Positions 1 to 6,201 are shown, counted from the first letter of the stretch. The stretch is 8,712 bases of DNA from Nanohaloarchaea archaeon PL-Br10_U2g5 (GCA_001564205.1 LKMY01000056.1:1-8712), one strand, 5' to 3'. Translations and numbers: made by a program. Notes: generated by a model from the letters alone, not told the origin.

Positions 1-293
1 CCGCCGCCGCGTTCGGACTCCTCGTTGTACTCGTCTTCGAGCGCCTCGAAGCGCCGGGAGATGACGGTCTCTGCGGCGACGATAACCGTATACGCTCGCT
101 CGTCGATCCCCGCCTCGCGGAGGCGTTCGAGGACGGGTTCGACCGCCGCGGTCGGGAGCGGAAACGTCGCAACCGCGGTGTACTCGCGGCCGCTGGTCTC
201 GTCGGTAACGACGTAATCCACCCCTTGCTCGTCGAGAGCCCGGACCACGGCCGCGCGCTTCCCCGCCGGAATCATAACCTGAACGAGTCGCAC
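1..293 (-). CDS. TIGR00341/DUF389 family membrane protein, N-terminal part (cut by window edge)
   Basis: About 97 residues of the N-terminus are visible, beginning (M)RLVQVMIPAGKR and continuing through VDYVVTDETSGREY and an AYTVIVAAETVISRRF segment. I recognise this as the soluble N-terminal domain of the haloarchaeal TIGR00341 (DUF389) family, which normally continues into a multi-helix membrane domain that lies outside the window. The molecular function of the family is not established. The start is GTG at 291-293, supported by the start of the first predicted strand (RLVQVMIP) and by a TATA-like CTTATAAG about 27 nt upstream, which implies a leaderless or nearly leaderless transcript. The gene is divergent from the small membrane protein at 414. 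The family call rests on recall of the N-terminal sequence pattern, since the diagnostic transmembrane part is not visible. Confidence 0.8.
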   Translation of the reverse strand, partial: MRLVQVMIPAGKRAAVVRALDEQGVDYVVTDETSGREYTAVATFPLPTAAVEPVLERLREAGIDERAYTVIVAAETVISRRFEALEDEYNEESERGG

Positions 294-316
294 GGTCCGT
301 GGTGGCGCCCGCGGGT

Positions 317-324
317 CTTATAAG
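317..324 (-). promoter_or_regulatory. TATA-like box for the TIGR00341 family gene
   Basis: The sequence CTTATAAG is a perfect palindrome in a G+C-rich gap. Its centre lies about 27 nt upstream of the GTG start at 293, the spacing expected for an archaeal TATA box driving a leaderless mRNA. Because it is palindromic it could also be read on the plus strand, but the plus-strand gene has its own box about 60 nt further on. Confidence 0.55.
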
Positions 325-377
325 CAGGCGGTAGCGTGGCAGAGCGCGGTCTGACGAGGACCCCGCACGAAACGGAA

Positions 378-385
378 CTTTAATG
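378..385 (+). promoter_or_regulatory. TATA-like box for the small membrane protein gene
   Basis: CTTTAATG stands out in a G+C-rich gap and is centred about 33 nt upstream of the ATG at 414. This is consistent with a transcript starting at or just before the start codon. No Shine-Dalgarno-like purine run precedes the ATG. Confidence 0.5.
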
Positions 386-413
386 CGCGAATCCCTCGCA
401 CCTTCGGACAAGA

Positions 414-665
414 ATGCTCTCGCCGCTGGTCATCGACACGTTCCTGCTCGACTACCACCTCGGGCACGTCCTGCTGCTCGGGTTCGTCGTCTCGCTTCTG
501 GGAGCCGCGCCGCTGAAGTCCCAGCGGGTGATCGCGTCCATATTTGCCGGGTTCGGCGTCATATTCATCATCGTCCCGTACACGACGATGCCACCGACGT
601 ACATCCTCCTGGGAATCCCGCTCGTCATCATCGGTGCGCTGCTGTGGACGATGGCCGATAGCTGA
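414..665 (+). CDS. Small three-helix membrane protein of unknown function
   Basis: This 83-residue protein is almost entirely hydrophobic. Three membrane segments can be drawn, at about residues 17-34 (GHVLLLGFVVSLLGAAPL), 39-57 (VIASIFAGFGVIFIIVPY) and 62-80 (TYILLGIPLVIIGALLWTM), joined by very short loops. The only basic pair (Lys35, Arg38) sits between helices 1 and 2 and would place that loop in the cytoplasm. I do not recognise a named family; it resembles the uncharacterised small membrane proteins common in haloarchaea. The ATG at 414 is supported by the upstream TATA-like box and by a hydrophobic N-terminus beginning directly at it. It lies 65 nt upstream of homoserine kinase in the same direction. 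An overlapping frame starting at 383 gives an arginine-rich composition and is a shadow. Confidence 0.75.
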   Translation: MLSPLVIDTFLLDYHLGHVLLLGFVVSLLGAAPLKSQRVIASIFAGFGVIFIIVPYTTMPPTYILLGIPLVIIGALLWTMADS

Positions 666-698
666 CGACTAACACACCCCGCCGTTCTTCGATCCGGC

Positions 699-707
699 CT
701 CTTTTTG
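699..707 (+). promoter_or_regulatory. T-rich box before thrB: weak TATA element and/or oligo(T) terminator
   Basis: CTCTTTTTG lies in the gap between the small membrane protein and homoserine kinase, about 27 nt before the thrB ATG. The position fits a weak TATA element for a leaderless thrB transcript. The run of five T after a G+C-rich stretch could equally be an archaeal oligo(T) terminator for the upstream gene. The sequence does not decide between the two. Confidence 0.35.
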
Positions 708-730
708 CACCCTGAGCGACACTGGTCGCT

Positions 731-1612
731 ATGGTCACGGTACGGGCACCCGCCACGAGCGCGAACCTCGGCAGCGGGTTCGACGTGTTCGGGGCGGCGC
801 TCACTCGGCCGGCGGACGTCGTCACCGTCGAAAAGGCGGCAGAGACGACGATCGAGGTCACCGGTGTCGGCGCGCAGTACATCCCTGAGGACCCCAAGAA
901 GAACACGGTCGGCGCCGTCGTCGAAGCCCTCGACGCGCCCGCCCGCATCCACATCGACAAGGGCGTCCGCCCGGCTTCGGGATTGGGCTCGTCGGCGGCC
1001 AGCGCCGCCGGCGCCGCGGTCGCGCTCAACCGGCTCTACGATCGAGGCCTCTCTCGGTCGGAGCTAGTCCCTATCGCGGCGGAGGGCGAGGCAGTCGTCT
1101 CCGGCGTCGCCCACTCGGACAACGTCGCCCCCTCGATCCTCGGCGGCTTCACGGTGACGACGACGGCTGGAACCCACTCGGTCGACGCCTCGATCCCCCT
1201 CGTCGTCTGTCTCCCGGACGTCGCGGTCTCGACGCGCGACGCGCGACGAGTCGTCCCCGAAACGGCCTCGATGAACGACCTCGTCGAAACGGTCGGCAAC
1301 GCGGCCACCCTCGCGATCGGTATGTGCGACTCGGACCCCGACCTCGTCGGCGCCGGGATGGCCGACCCAGTCGTCACCCCCGAGCGCGCGCGGCTGATTA
1401 CGGGCTACGACGAGGTTCGGAGCGCCGCCTTCGACGCCGGTGCGGCGGGCGTCACCGTCAGTGGGGCCGGCCCCGCGATCCTCGCCGTCTGTCACGACGG
1501 CGACCGGCGGGCGGTCGCCGCCGCGATGCTCGACGCGTTCTCCGGCGCCGGCATCGACGCGCGCGCCTATCAGACCCGGATCGGGCAGGGGTCGACGGTG
1601 TTAGACGAGTAG
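731..1612 (+). CDS. thrB: Homoserine kinase
   Basis: This GHMP-superfamily kinase phosphorylates homoserine with ATP to O-phosphohomoserine, the penultimate step of threonine synthesis in the cytoplasm. The 293-residue length is typical of the family. The N-terminal motif RAPATSANLGSGFDVFG (residues 5-21), the GHMP phosphate-binding loop PASGLGSSAAS (81-91) and the C-terminal motif GVTVSGAGPAIL (240-251) are all intact. The EGEAVVSGVAHSDNVAPS segment (118-135) matches the conserved substrate and catalytic region of homoserine kinases and helps distinguish it from mevalonate or shikimate kinases. The ATG at 731 places the first strand (MVTVRAPATS) correctly, and a weak TATA-like box lies about 27 nt upstream. 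No threonine synthase or homoserine dehydrogenase gene lies alongside, so it appears to be transcribed alone. No key residue is missing. Confidence 0.95.
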   Translation: MVTVRAPATSANLGSGFDVFGAALTRPADVVTVEKAAETTIEVTGVGAQYIPEDPKKNTVGAVVEALDAPARIHIDKGVRPASGLGSSAASAAGAAVALNRLYDRGLSRSELVPIAAEGEAVVSGVAHSDNVAPSILGGFTVTTTAGTHSVDASIPLVVCLPDVAVSTRDARRVVPETASMNDLVETVGNAATLAIGMCDSDPDLVGAGMADPVVTPERARLITGYDEVRSAAFDAGAAGVTVSGAGPAILAVCHDGDRRAVAAAMLDAFSGAGIDARAYQTRIGQGSTVLDE

Positions 1613-1667
1613 CGGCGTCTCCAGCGCGCCCATCGCTGACGGGCCCGAGTGTCGGCTGTCACCCCGG

Positions 1668-1676
1668 TATCTCTTT
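1668..1676 (+). promoter_or_regulatory. Possible weak TATA-like stretch before the zinc-ribbon gene
   Basis: TATCTCTTT is the only A/T-leaning stretch in the 108-nt gap after thrB. It lies about 50 nt before the preferred ATG, which would give a short leader of roughly 20 nt rather than a leaderless mRNA. The match is poor and the call tentative. Confidence 0.25.
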
Positions 1677-1720
1677 GCCGCTCAGACGGAGAGGGTGGTA
1701 GCGCCCGAGGTTCAACGAGC

Positions 1721-1876
1721 ATGATGCCGCCGATCATTCGTCGGTGTCCGGAGTGCGGGAACAGAGAGTGGAGCCGTCGCTTCACAGTCGTCGTCACCAA
1801 ATCCGGTCGCCGGCTCGTCGAATGTCCGTCATGCAGCCATCGGTTCAGACCAGCCGACGATCCGGCTCTCAACTGA
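1721..1876 (+). CDS. Zinc-ribbon microprotein (two CPxC knuckles)
   Basis: This 51-residue protein carries two knuckles, CPECG (Cys9, Cys12) and CPSCS (Cys35, Cys38), separated by a basic strand-rich segment (WSRRFTVVVTKSGRRLVEC). The pattern predicts a single four-cysteine zinc ribbon. Haloarchaea encode many small CPxCG-type zinc-finger proteins, mostly without assigned function, so RNA, DNA or protein binding cannot be chosen here. I prefer the ATG at 1721 (or 1724) to an in-frame GTG at 1649, because the 24 residues added by the GTG are unstructured, Ser/Gly/Arg-rich and would start inside the gap after thrB. A weak TATA-like stretch lies around 1668-1676. It is convergent with the ATP-NAD kinase gene, 24 nt from stop to stop. 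Confidence 0.62.
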   Translation: MMPPIIRRCPECGNREWSRRFTVVVTKSGRRLVECPSCSHRFRPADDPALN

Positions 1877-1900
1877 GTCGGTGAAGGGAGTTTGCGCCGC

Positions 1901-3034
1901 TCACGCGATCTTCATCATTCGCGTCTCGAACTTTCCAACGCGGACGCGCACCCATCCCGAAAGCTCGTCGTCGAGCACTGGATCGTCGGTGTCGACGCGG
2001 AGCGCGCGCACGTCGTCGAGCTTCGACCGCGAAGCGACGATCCGGAGGTCACACTGCCGGATCACCGCAGGCGACAGCTGCGGGTTCCCGCGGCCGAAAA
2101 CGAACCCCTGTCCGCCGATCGGCGAGACGACAATGACGTTCTCCGCGCCGAGCGCGTCGAGTATTTCGGACTCCGTGCCGTCGGACACCACGACCGCACC
2201 GTCACGCCAGACGTCGACCCCGATCGGGGAGGGTTCGAACCCCAACTCGGCTTTGATCGCGCCGACCGTCGACCCCGGACCAAGCACGAAGGTGACGCCA
2301 TCGCCCGCACGCGCCCTGATATCGTCGGCGACTCCCTCGGCGAGCGACTCGACCGTCCCGCTGGCGGTCTGTTTCGACGACTGGAGATCGTCGGCGACCG
2401 GGACGTGTGCGATCGCTTTGAGCTCCGGGTGGACCTCGCCCTCGCGGTAGGCGTCCTCGTCGATATCCACCACCTCGCGGCGCTCCGTCCGCGAGAAAGT
2501 CGCGGCGATCGCTGCGGCATCCTCCGGCGAGACGGCGAAGACGGAGGAGTACACCTTCACGCCGGCGGGGACGCCGAGCATCGGGATGTTGGACCCCGCC
2601 CGTTCCAGGGTCGACGCCACGTCCGTCGCCGTCCCGTCCCCGCCGACGAAGAGGACGAGATCGACGGGGTCGACGAAAGCACCTGAGCGATCACCGCCGT
2701 CACCGCCGCCGTTCACGAACGCCTCAACGACGCGGGTGGTGTGTTCGGCGGTGGTGCCGGTCGCTTCGGGGGCGTCACCGTCGAACGGATCGACGACGCG
2801 AGCCGGCTCGAAGCCGGCCTCGCGAACCAGCCGCTCGCCCATTGGATCCGCAGCCGTCGAGACGGCGGTCTCCGGTGCGACCGCAGTGAGCCGCTCTAAC
2901 GCCCGACGCGCACGATCAGGGGCCCTCGGTTCGGCGCCGCGGGCGATCGCCTCCGCGACCTTCCCGTCGGTCCCTTTGAGCCCGACGCGACCGCCCATCC
3001 CGGCGACCGGGTTCATCACGAATCCGACGTGCAT
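1901..3034 (-). CDS. ATP-NAD kinase family protein (COG3199 type)
   Basis: This 377-residue protein begins with GFVMNPVAGMGGRVGLKGTDG (from residue 4), the signature opening of the COG3199 family. It carries the NAD-kinase-like nucleotide-binding motif GGDGT at residues 131-135, preceded by the hydrophobic strand VDLVLFV, and a following loop GVPAGVKVYSSVFAVSP (154-170). These are hallmarks of predicted ATP- or polyphosphate-dependent NAD kinase relatives. The substrate is not proved for this subfamily, and haloarchaea usually also carry a conventional NAD kinase, so NADP synthesis is only a possibility. A Gly/Asp-rich insert (NGGGDGGDRSG, about 108-118) precedes the nucleotide-binding strand and looks like a surface loop. 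The ATG at 3034 is supported by CTTAAG about 26 nt upstream. The gene appears monocistronic, divergent from the 37-residue microprotein and convergent with the zinc-ribbon gene. Confidence 0.9.
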   Translation of the reverse strand: MHVGFVMNPVAGMGGRVGLKGTDGKVAEAIARGAEPRAPDRARRALERLTAVAPETAVSTAADPMGERLVREAGFEPARVVDPFDGDAPEATGTTAEHTTRVVEAFVNGGGDGGDRSGAFVDPVDLVLFVGGDGTATDVASTLERAGSNIPMLGVPAGVKVYSSVFAVSPEDAAAIAATFSRTERREVVDIDEDAYREGEVHPELKAIAHVPVADDLQSSKQTASGTVESLAEGVADDIRARAGDGVTFVLGPGSTVGAIKAELGFEPSPIGVDVWRDGAVVVSDGTESEILDALGAENVIVVSPIGGQGFVFGRGNPQLSPAVIRQCDLRIVASRSKLDDVRALRVDTDDPVLDDELSGWVRVRVGKFETRMMKIA

Positions 3035-3057
3035 ACATTGGTGTTCGGCGGCGGAGA

Positions 3058-3063
3058 CTTAAG
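3058..3063 (-). promoter_or_regulatory. TATA-like box for the ATP-NAD kinase family gene
   Basis: CTTAAG is centred about 26 nt upstream of the ATG at 3034 within otherwise G+C-rich sequence, the spacing expected for a leaderless haloarchaeal transcript. The same hexamer recurs at 3153-3158 for the divergent gene. Confidence 0.5.
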
Positions 3064-3152
3064 CGGGGCACGTTTCGCGAGAACCGTGAGCAGGAGTGCG
3101 TTCCAGGAGCGATGAGCGGGCTCAAATCGGCGCGCTCGCCCGACAGTTAACC

Positions 3153-3158
3153 CTTAAG
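3153..3158 (+). promoter_or_regulatory. TATA-like box for the 37-residue membrane microprotein
   Basis: CTTAAG, inside a short A/T-rich stretch (GTTAACCCTTAAGA), is centred about 27 nt before the ATG at 3183. The spacing supports a leaderless mRNA and fixes the short start rather than the in-frame upstream GTG at 3096. Confidence 0.55.
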
Positions 3159-3182
3159 ACGCCCCCAGAACAATCCAGATTC

Positions 3183-3296
3183 ATGATCCTCGAAGCCGCC
3201 GTTACCGAACCGCTCCCGATCAACGCGACCGCCTCCGCCGTGCTCGTTGCCGGACTGCTTCTCGTCGCCGTGTGGGTTGCGTACCTCTACCGCTAG
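3183..3296 (+). CDS. 37-residue single-pass membrane microprotein
   Basis: Translation from the ATG at 3183 gives 37 residues: an acidic N-terminus with a few polar residues (MILEAAVTEPLPINATA), then one membrane helix at about 18-35 (SAVLVAGLLLVAVWVAYL) ending in YR. The negative N-terminus and terminal Arg suggest an outside N-terminus and a cytoplasmic C-terminus. The family is not recognised and no function can be assigned. It is considered a real gene because a TATA-like CTTAAG sits at leaderless spacing and because the hydrophobic design is coherent. An in-frame upstream GTG at 3096 would place the start before that TATA box and add basic, low-plausibility sequence. Its TAG stop overlaps the stop of the convergent CinA-like gene within one CTAG. 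Confidence 0.65.
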   Translation: MILEAAVTEPLPINATASAVLVAGLLLVAVWVAYLYR

Positions 3297-3985
3297 TTCG
3301 GCTCGACCAGCTCCGAGCGCTCTCGCACCCACTCGGCCGCCCGTTCCGCCTCTTCAGCGCTCTGGGCCGTGATCTTCACCTGCACGCTCTCTCCGGGATA
3401 CGAGCCGACGCTGACGTCGAACAGCTTCTGTAGCTCCGTGAATCGCTCCAACAGCGCGCTTTCCGGCTCGTCGACGTCGACGATGACGGTGTGTGTCGGC
3501 GTCCCCTCGAACTCGTCGGCGACCGACTCGAACATCGCTTTCATCTCCGTCGGCACGCCCGGAAGGACGTACACCGACTCGACGACCGCGCCGGGCGCGA
3601 CGCCCGCCTCGTTGGAGAGCGGTCGGCAATCGGCCGGAAGGTGCGTGGTCTCGGCGGTGAGGTTGTCCGCGCTGTACCCGCGCTCAGCAAGCCACTCGGC
3701 AGCCGTCTCGTTTTTCGCGAGGTCGCGACCGAACGCGGCCGCGACCGCGTCCATCGTCACGTCGTCGTGGGTCGGACCGAGCCCGCCGGTGACGATCACG
3801 ATGTCGTACTCGGCGTAATACTCGTTGACGACCCGTGCGATCTCGGCGACTTCGTCCGGGACGACTGTCACTCGACGGACGGGCACCCCGCGGTCGGCGA
3901 GGCGACCACACAGCCACGTCGCGTTCGTGTTCTCGGTGTCGCCGACGAGGAGCTCGTCCCCGACGGTGACGATAGCGGCGTTCAT
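3293..3985 (-). CDS. CinA-like molybdopterin-binding-domain protein (competence/damage-inducible protein A family)
   Basis: The 230-residue protein has the MoaB/Mog-type fold signature of the COG1058 family. It shows MNAAIVTVGDELLVGDTENTN at the N-terminus, the TGGLGPTHDDVT loop at residues 66-77, NEAGVAPGA at about 125-133 and LPGVPTEM at 141-148. In bacterial CinA this domain precedes a C-terminal nicotinamide-nucleotide amidase domain. Here only the N-terminal module and a short C-terminal extension (about 160-230) are present, as in other standalone archaeal COG1058 proteins. Family members have been linked to ADP-ribose or nucleotide pyrophosphatase activity and to molybdopterin-type binding; the substrate here is not deducible. 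The ATG at 3985 is supported by a TATA-like CCTTTTG about 27 nt upstream. Its TAG stop overlaps the stop of the convergent microprotein by 4 nt. Confidence 0.9.
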   Translation of the reverse strand: MNAAIVTVGDELLVGDTENTNATWLCGRLADRGVPVRRVTVVPDEVAEIARVVNEYYAEYDIVIVTGGLGPTHDDVTMDAVAAAFGRDLAKNETAAEWLAERGYSADNLTAETTHLPADCRPLSNEAGVAPGAVVESVYVLPGVPTEMKAMFESVADEFEGTPTHTVIVDVDEPESALLERFTELQKLFDVSVGSYPGESVQVKITAQSAEEAERAAEWVRERSELVEPN

Positions 3986-4008
3986 ACGGGGACAAGACGG
4001 CGCGCACT

Positions 4009-4015
4009 CAAAAGG
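4009..4015 (-). promoter_or_regulatory. TATA-like box for the CinA-like gene
   Basis: On the minus strand this reads CCTTTTG and is centred about 27 nt before the ATG at 3985, consistent with a leaderless transcript. It lies in the gap after the DUF5803-type gene, so the CinA-like gene probably has its own promoter and is not part of the tfe operon. Confidence 0.45.
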
Positions 4016-4079
4016 ACGCTGGAGCCCGTACTCTGATCGCCGTCACCGTGGTCAGCAGTTACGCTGTTTCGAGCGGCGA

Positions 4080-4847
4080 TCACTCCTCTTCGTCCTCGTA
4101 CACGCCGAGTCCCATCTCCCGTCGCTTCTCGCGGAGCTCTTCGAGCTGTCGCCGGAAGTAGACCGTCCCAACACCGGCGGCCATCACCGCGACGACGAGG
4201 ATCACGCCAAAGATGAGTAGGTCGGTCTCCCGATACGACTGGACCACGACCGAGCCGCTCGTCACGGAGTCCCACGTGATCCGGTCGCGGCCGTCGATCG
4301 TTTCGATCTCGTGGCTGCGCGGTGAGACGTGACCGACTATCGGCACATCGGTGCTGAATCCGGACGGGAGCGTCACCGCGTACGACCCCTGTACGTAAGT
4401 GAGCGTGGTGAATCGGCGGGGCGAGCCGGCGGCGCTGAACGCCAACTTTCCATCGTCCATCTCCTCGGCGAACCGGATCCAGGTCTCGTCTGGGGTGCGA
4501 TCGACTTCGCCGCCGCGAGCGCGGAACTCACTGCCGTTTATCACCTCGCCGTCGGCGTACTGATAGCGGAACGCCTCGAACTCGAGCGGCTGGTCGCCTG
4601 CATACACCGTCCCCTCGTACAGCCGGAGCTCGTCGACTTCTGAGACGTTGTAGACGACCGTGTACTGCGAGTCGGTCGACAGATCGATCTCGGCGTCACG
4701 CTCGGTGTCGAAGTCGTACTCGCGGGGCGGCTCGGCGTCGAGGGTCTCGTTACCGACCTCGCCACCTCCGGTGACGTAGCCGAGACAGCCGGCGCTGACG
4801 GCGAGGAGGGCGACGACGGCGACCGCGAGGGCGAAGCGTCTGTTCAC
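4080..4847 (-). CDS. DUF5803-type membrane-anchored lipoprotein
   Basis: This 255-residue protein starts with two Arg residues, a hydrophobic stretch and a lipobox ending SAGC at Cys21, so it is probably an exported lipoprotein. The central region (about 40-205) is acidic and strand-rich. A single hydrophobic segment at about 209-231 (DLLIFGVILVVAVMAAGVGTVYF) is followed by a charged, basic-then-acidic tail (RRQLEELREKRRE, then EDEEE) that should be cytoplasmic. I recognise it as resembling the haloarchaeal DUF5803 family, whose function is unknown. The start is GTG at 4847, 14 nt after the stop of the DUF2110 gene. It is the last gene of the tfe operon. No catalytic motif is visible. Confidence 0.78.
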   Translation of the reverse strand: MNRRFALAVAVVALLAVSAGCLGYVTGGGEVGNETLDAEPPREYDFDTERDAEIDLSTDSQYTVVYNVSEVDELRLYEGTVYAGDQPLEFEAFRYQYADGEVINGSEFRARGGEVDRTPDETWIRFAEEMDDGKLAFSAAGSPRRFTTLTYVQGSYAVTLPSGFSTDVPIVGHVSPRSHEIETIDGRDRITWDSVTSGSVVVQSYRETDLLIFGVILVVAVMAAGVGTVYFRRQLEELREKRREMGLGVYEDEEE

Positions 4848-4861
4848 GGGCTTAGCTCACG

Positions 4862-5557
4862 TTAGACGACACAGCGCATCTCGGCCGGGAGGTACGAACC
4901 GACGGCGGCTAACAGTCCCGGCGGGTCCGTGTCTTCGGTACAGATGACGCTCTGTTCGAGGAGACCGAGCCGCTCGACGGTGACGATGTCTTGGGCGTGT
5001 CCCGCGCGGTTCACCGTCGCACGGACCTCGCCGCGGGTCGCGGAGTTGACGTTGAGACGGCCGTTGCCGCGCTGCCAGTCGTACAGGCGATCTCGCTCGG
5101 CGTCCGCCAAGCGGTTCGGATCGGCGTCGGGATCGCCGACGTCGCCGCCGTAGACGAATCGCACCGGAAGGTGTTGCACCAGCCCGAACCGCTCGACGAC
5201 CTGTGCCGGCGATCCCCTGCCGAGCCCGATCTCGTCGGCGGGGATCCGTACTTCGACTCCCGCGTCGAGGATGAACCCGTCGTCGTCCCACGATTCGAGG
5301 GTTCCGACGTACTCTTCGCCGGCAACGAGCCCCTCGTCGTGGGCGACGATCTCTCCCCACGTTTCCGCGAGGACGTTGCGAGCGACTTCGGCGTCCTCGC
5401 CGCTAACGTCGACCTGAACGAACTCGTCGTCGCGGACGCCCACCTGCCAGTCGACGTGGAGGTCGCCGATGTCGTTGGCGACGAGCGACCCCATGCCGTC
5501 GAGCGCGCGGTCTCGGGCATCGCCGCTCACGTAACACTTGGTTGCGAGGACGACCAT
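4862..5557 (-). CDS. DUF2110 family protein, with an S1-like segment
   Basis: This 231-residue cytoplasmic protein matches the archaeal DUF2110 family, which is commonly encoded next to TFE. The N-terminal third (MVVLATKCYVSGDARDRAL onward) leads to a segment at about 80-112 (GEEYVGTLESWDDDGFILDA, then VRIPADEIGLG) that reads like an S1/OB-fold RNA-binding strand set. The C-terminal part contains LNVNSATRGEVRATVNRAGHAQDIVTVERLG in short conserved blocks. The biochemical role is unknown; the S1-like pattern suggests nucleic-acid contact, which is inference. The ATG at 5557 overlaps the tfe stop as TAATG, implying translational coupling, and the downstream lipoprotein gene begins 14 nt after its stop. 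Coupling to a basal transcription factor is the main clue to its job. Confidence 0.88.
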   Translation of the reverse strand: MVVLATKCYVSGDARDRALDGMGSLVANDIGDLHVDWQVGVRDDEFVQVDVSGEDAEVARNVLAETWGEIVAHDEGLVAGEEYVGTLESWDDDGFILDAGVEVRIPADEIGLGRGSPAQVVERFGLVQHLPVRFVYGGDVGDPDADPNRLADAERDRLYDWQRGNGRLNVNSATRGEVRATVNRAGHAQDIVTVERLGLLEQSVICTEDTDPPGLLAAVGSYLPAEMRCVV

Positions 5558-6081
5558 TAGCCTGTCACGTCCACGTTGAGTTCGTCGCGAAGCTCCGCAA
5601 CGCGATTACCCATCGCGTCGCGGAGACGGTCGTTCTCCATCGCCTCGACCGGAGAGCCGCACTCGGGACATTCGAAGCCGAAGTCCATCGCCTCGCCGAA
5701 CTCGAAGCGGATCGAACACACTTCACAGAGGTAGAACTCGTGGGTTCGCTCGTACTCTTCACGCTCCTCTAACGCCTCCAACAGTCGGTACATCTCCTCT
5801 TCGAGGTTCTCCGGAATGTTGTCGTAGTGGAACGTCCAGAGGTACGTCAGCCATCCCGAGTCCTCGTCGCGTACCCGACGGTAGGTGGCGAGATCGTTCT
5901 CGTACAGGATGAACAGCGCGCGCCGAACGTCGTTGAGCTCTAACCCGAGCTCTTCGGCCAACTCTTCGTCAGTGACCTCGCCGTCAGGCGGCGCGGCCGC
6001 AACCGGCATCCCCGTCGGTCCCACCAGCTCGTGGAGGTACTTTTGGATGACGGGGTCGTTCAGTAGATCCTCAAAAGCCAT
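5557..6081 (-). CDS. tfe: Transcription initiation factor E subunit alpha (TFE)
   Basis: TFE helps RNA polymerase open promoters and stabilises the transcription bubble, together with TBP and TFB. The 174-residue protein has an N-terminal winged helix (residues 1 to about 95), including EVTDEELAEELGLELNDVRR (35-54) and the ILYENDLATYRRVRDEDSGW wing. A charged Glu/Arg-rich linker helix (90-112) follows, then a C-terminal zinc ribbon with Cys119, Cys122, Cys138 and Cys141 (CEVC and CPEC). The ATG at 6081 is chosen because it gives the normal TFE N-terminus (MAFEDLLNDP) and has a TATA-like GCTTTTAAC about 30 nt upstream. The frame stays open upstream to 6918, but that extension is the low-complexity shadow of the opposite gene. 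It is the first gene of the operon with DUF2110 and the DUF5803-type lipoprotein. Confidence 0.96.
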   Translation of the reverse strand: MAFEDLLNDPVIQKYLHELVGPTGMPVAAAPPDGEVTDEELAEELGLELNDVRRALFILYENDLATYRRVRDEDSGWLTYLWTFHYDNIPENLEEEMYRLLEALEEREEYERTHEFYLCEVCSIRFEFGEAMDFGFECPECGSPVEAMENDRLRDAMGNRVAELRDELNVDVTG

Positions 6082-6106
6082 TACCTCAATTTGGTGGTGG
6101 AATCGG

Positions 6107-6115
6107 GTTAAAAGC
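6107..6115 (-). promoter_or_regulatory. TATA-like box for the tfe operon
   Basis: On the minus strand this reads GCTTTTAAC, centred about 30 nt upstream of the tfe ATG at 6081. It lies in the 145-nt divergent gap shared with the M48-like gene, whose own box is at 6195-6201. Confidence 0.55.
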
Positions 6116-6194
6116 TCCGAAAGGTCCACAATCCCACCGCAGTCGGTATCTGGTGTCGACGGGGGTTCCAGCGGTGAGCTCCAACTCCGGCAAA

Positions 6195-6201
6195 GCTTTA
6201 C
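6195..6201 (+). promoter_or_regulatory. TATA-like box for the M48-like gene
   Basis: GCTTTAC is centred about 28 nt before the ATG at 6227. The spacing supports a leaderless transcript and fixes this start over the open reading frame that continues upstream to 5885. Confidence 0.5.

Noticed and set aside
1892..2686. 264-residue plus-strand open frame opposite the ATP-NAD kinase gene.
   Set aside because: Its Asp/Arg-rich, low-hydrophobicity composition is typical of antisense shadows in G+C-rich haloarchaeal genes, while the minus-strand frame carries recognised family motifs.
3491..4036. 181-residue plus-strand open frame opposite the CinA-like gene.
   Set aside because: It has an Arg/Val/Asp-biased shadow composition, shows no motif, and lies antisense to a clearly recognised gene.
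4991..5560. 189-residue plus-strand open frame opposite DUF2110.
   Set aside because: It is a shadow of the DUF2110 gene, with no promoter-like box or recognisable motif.
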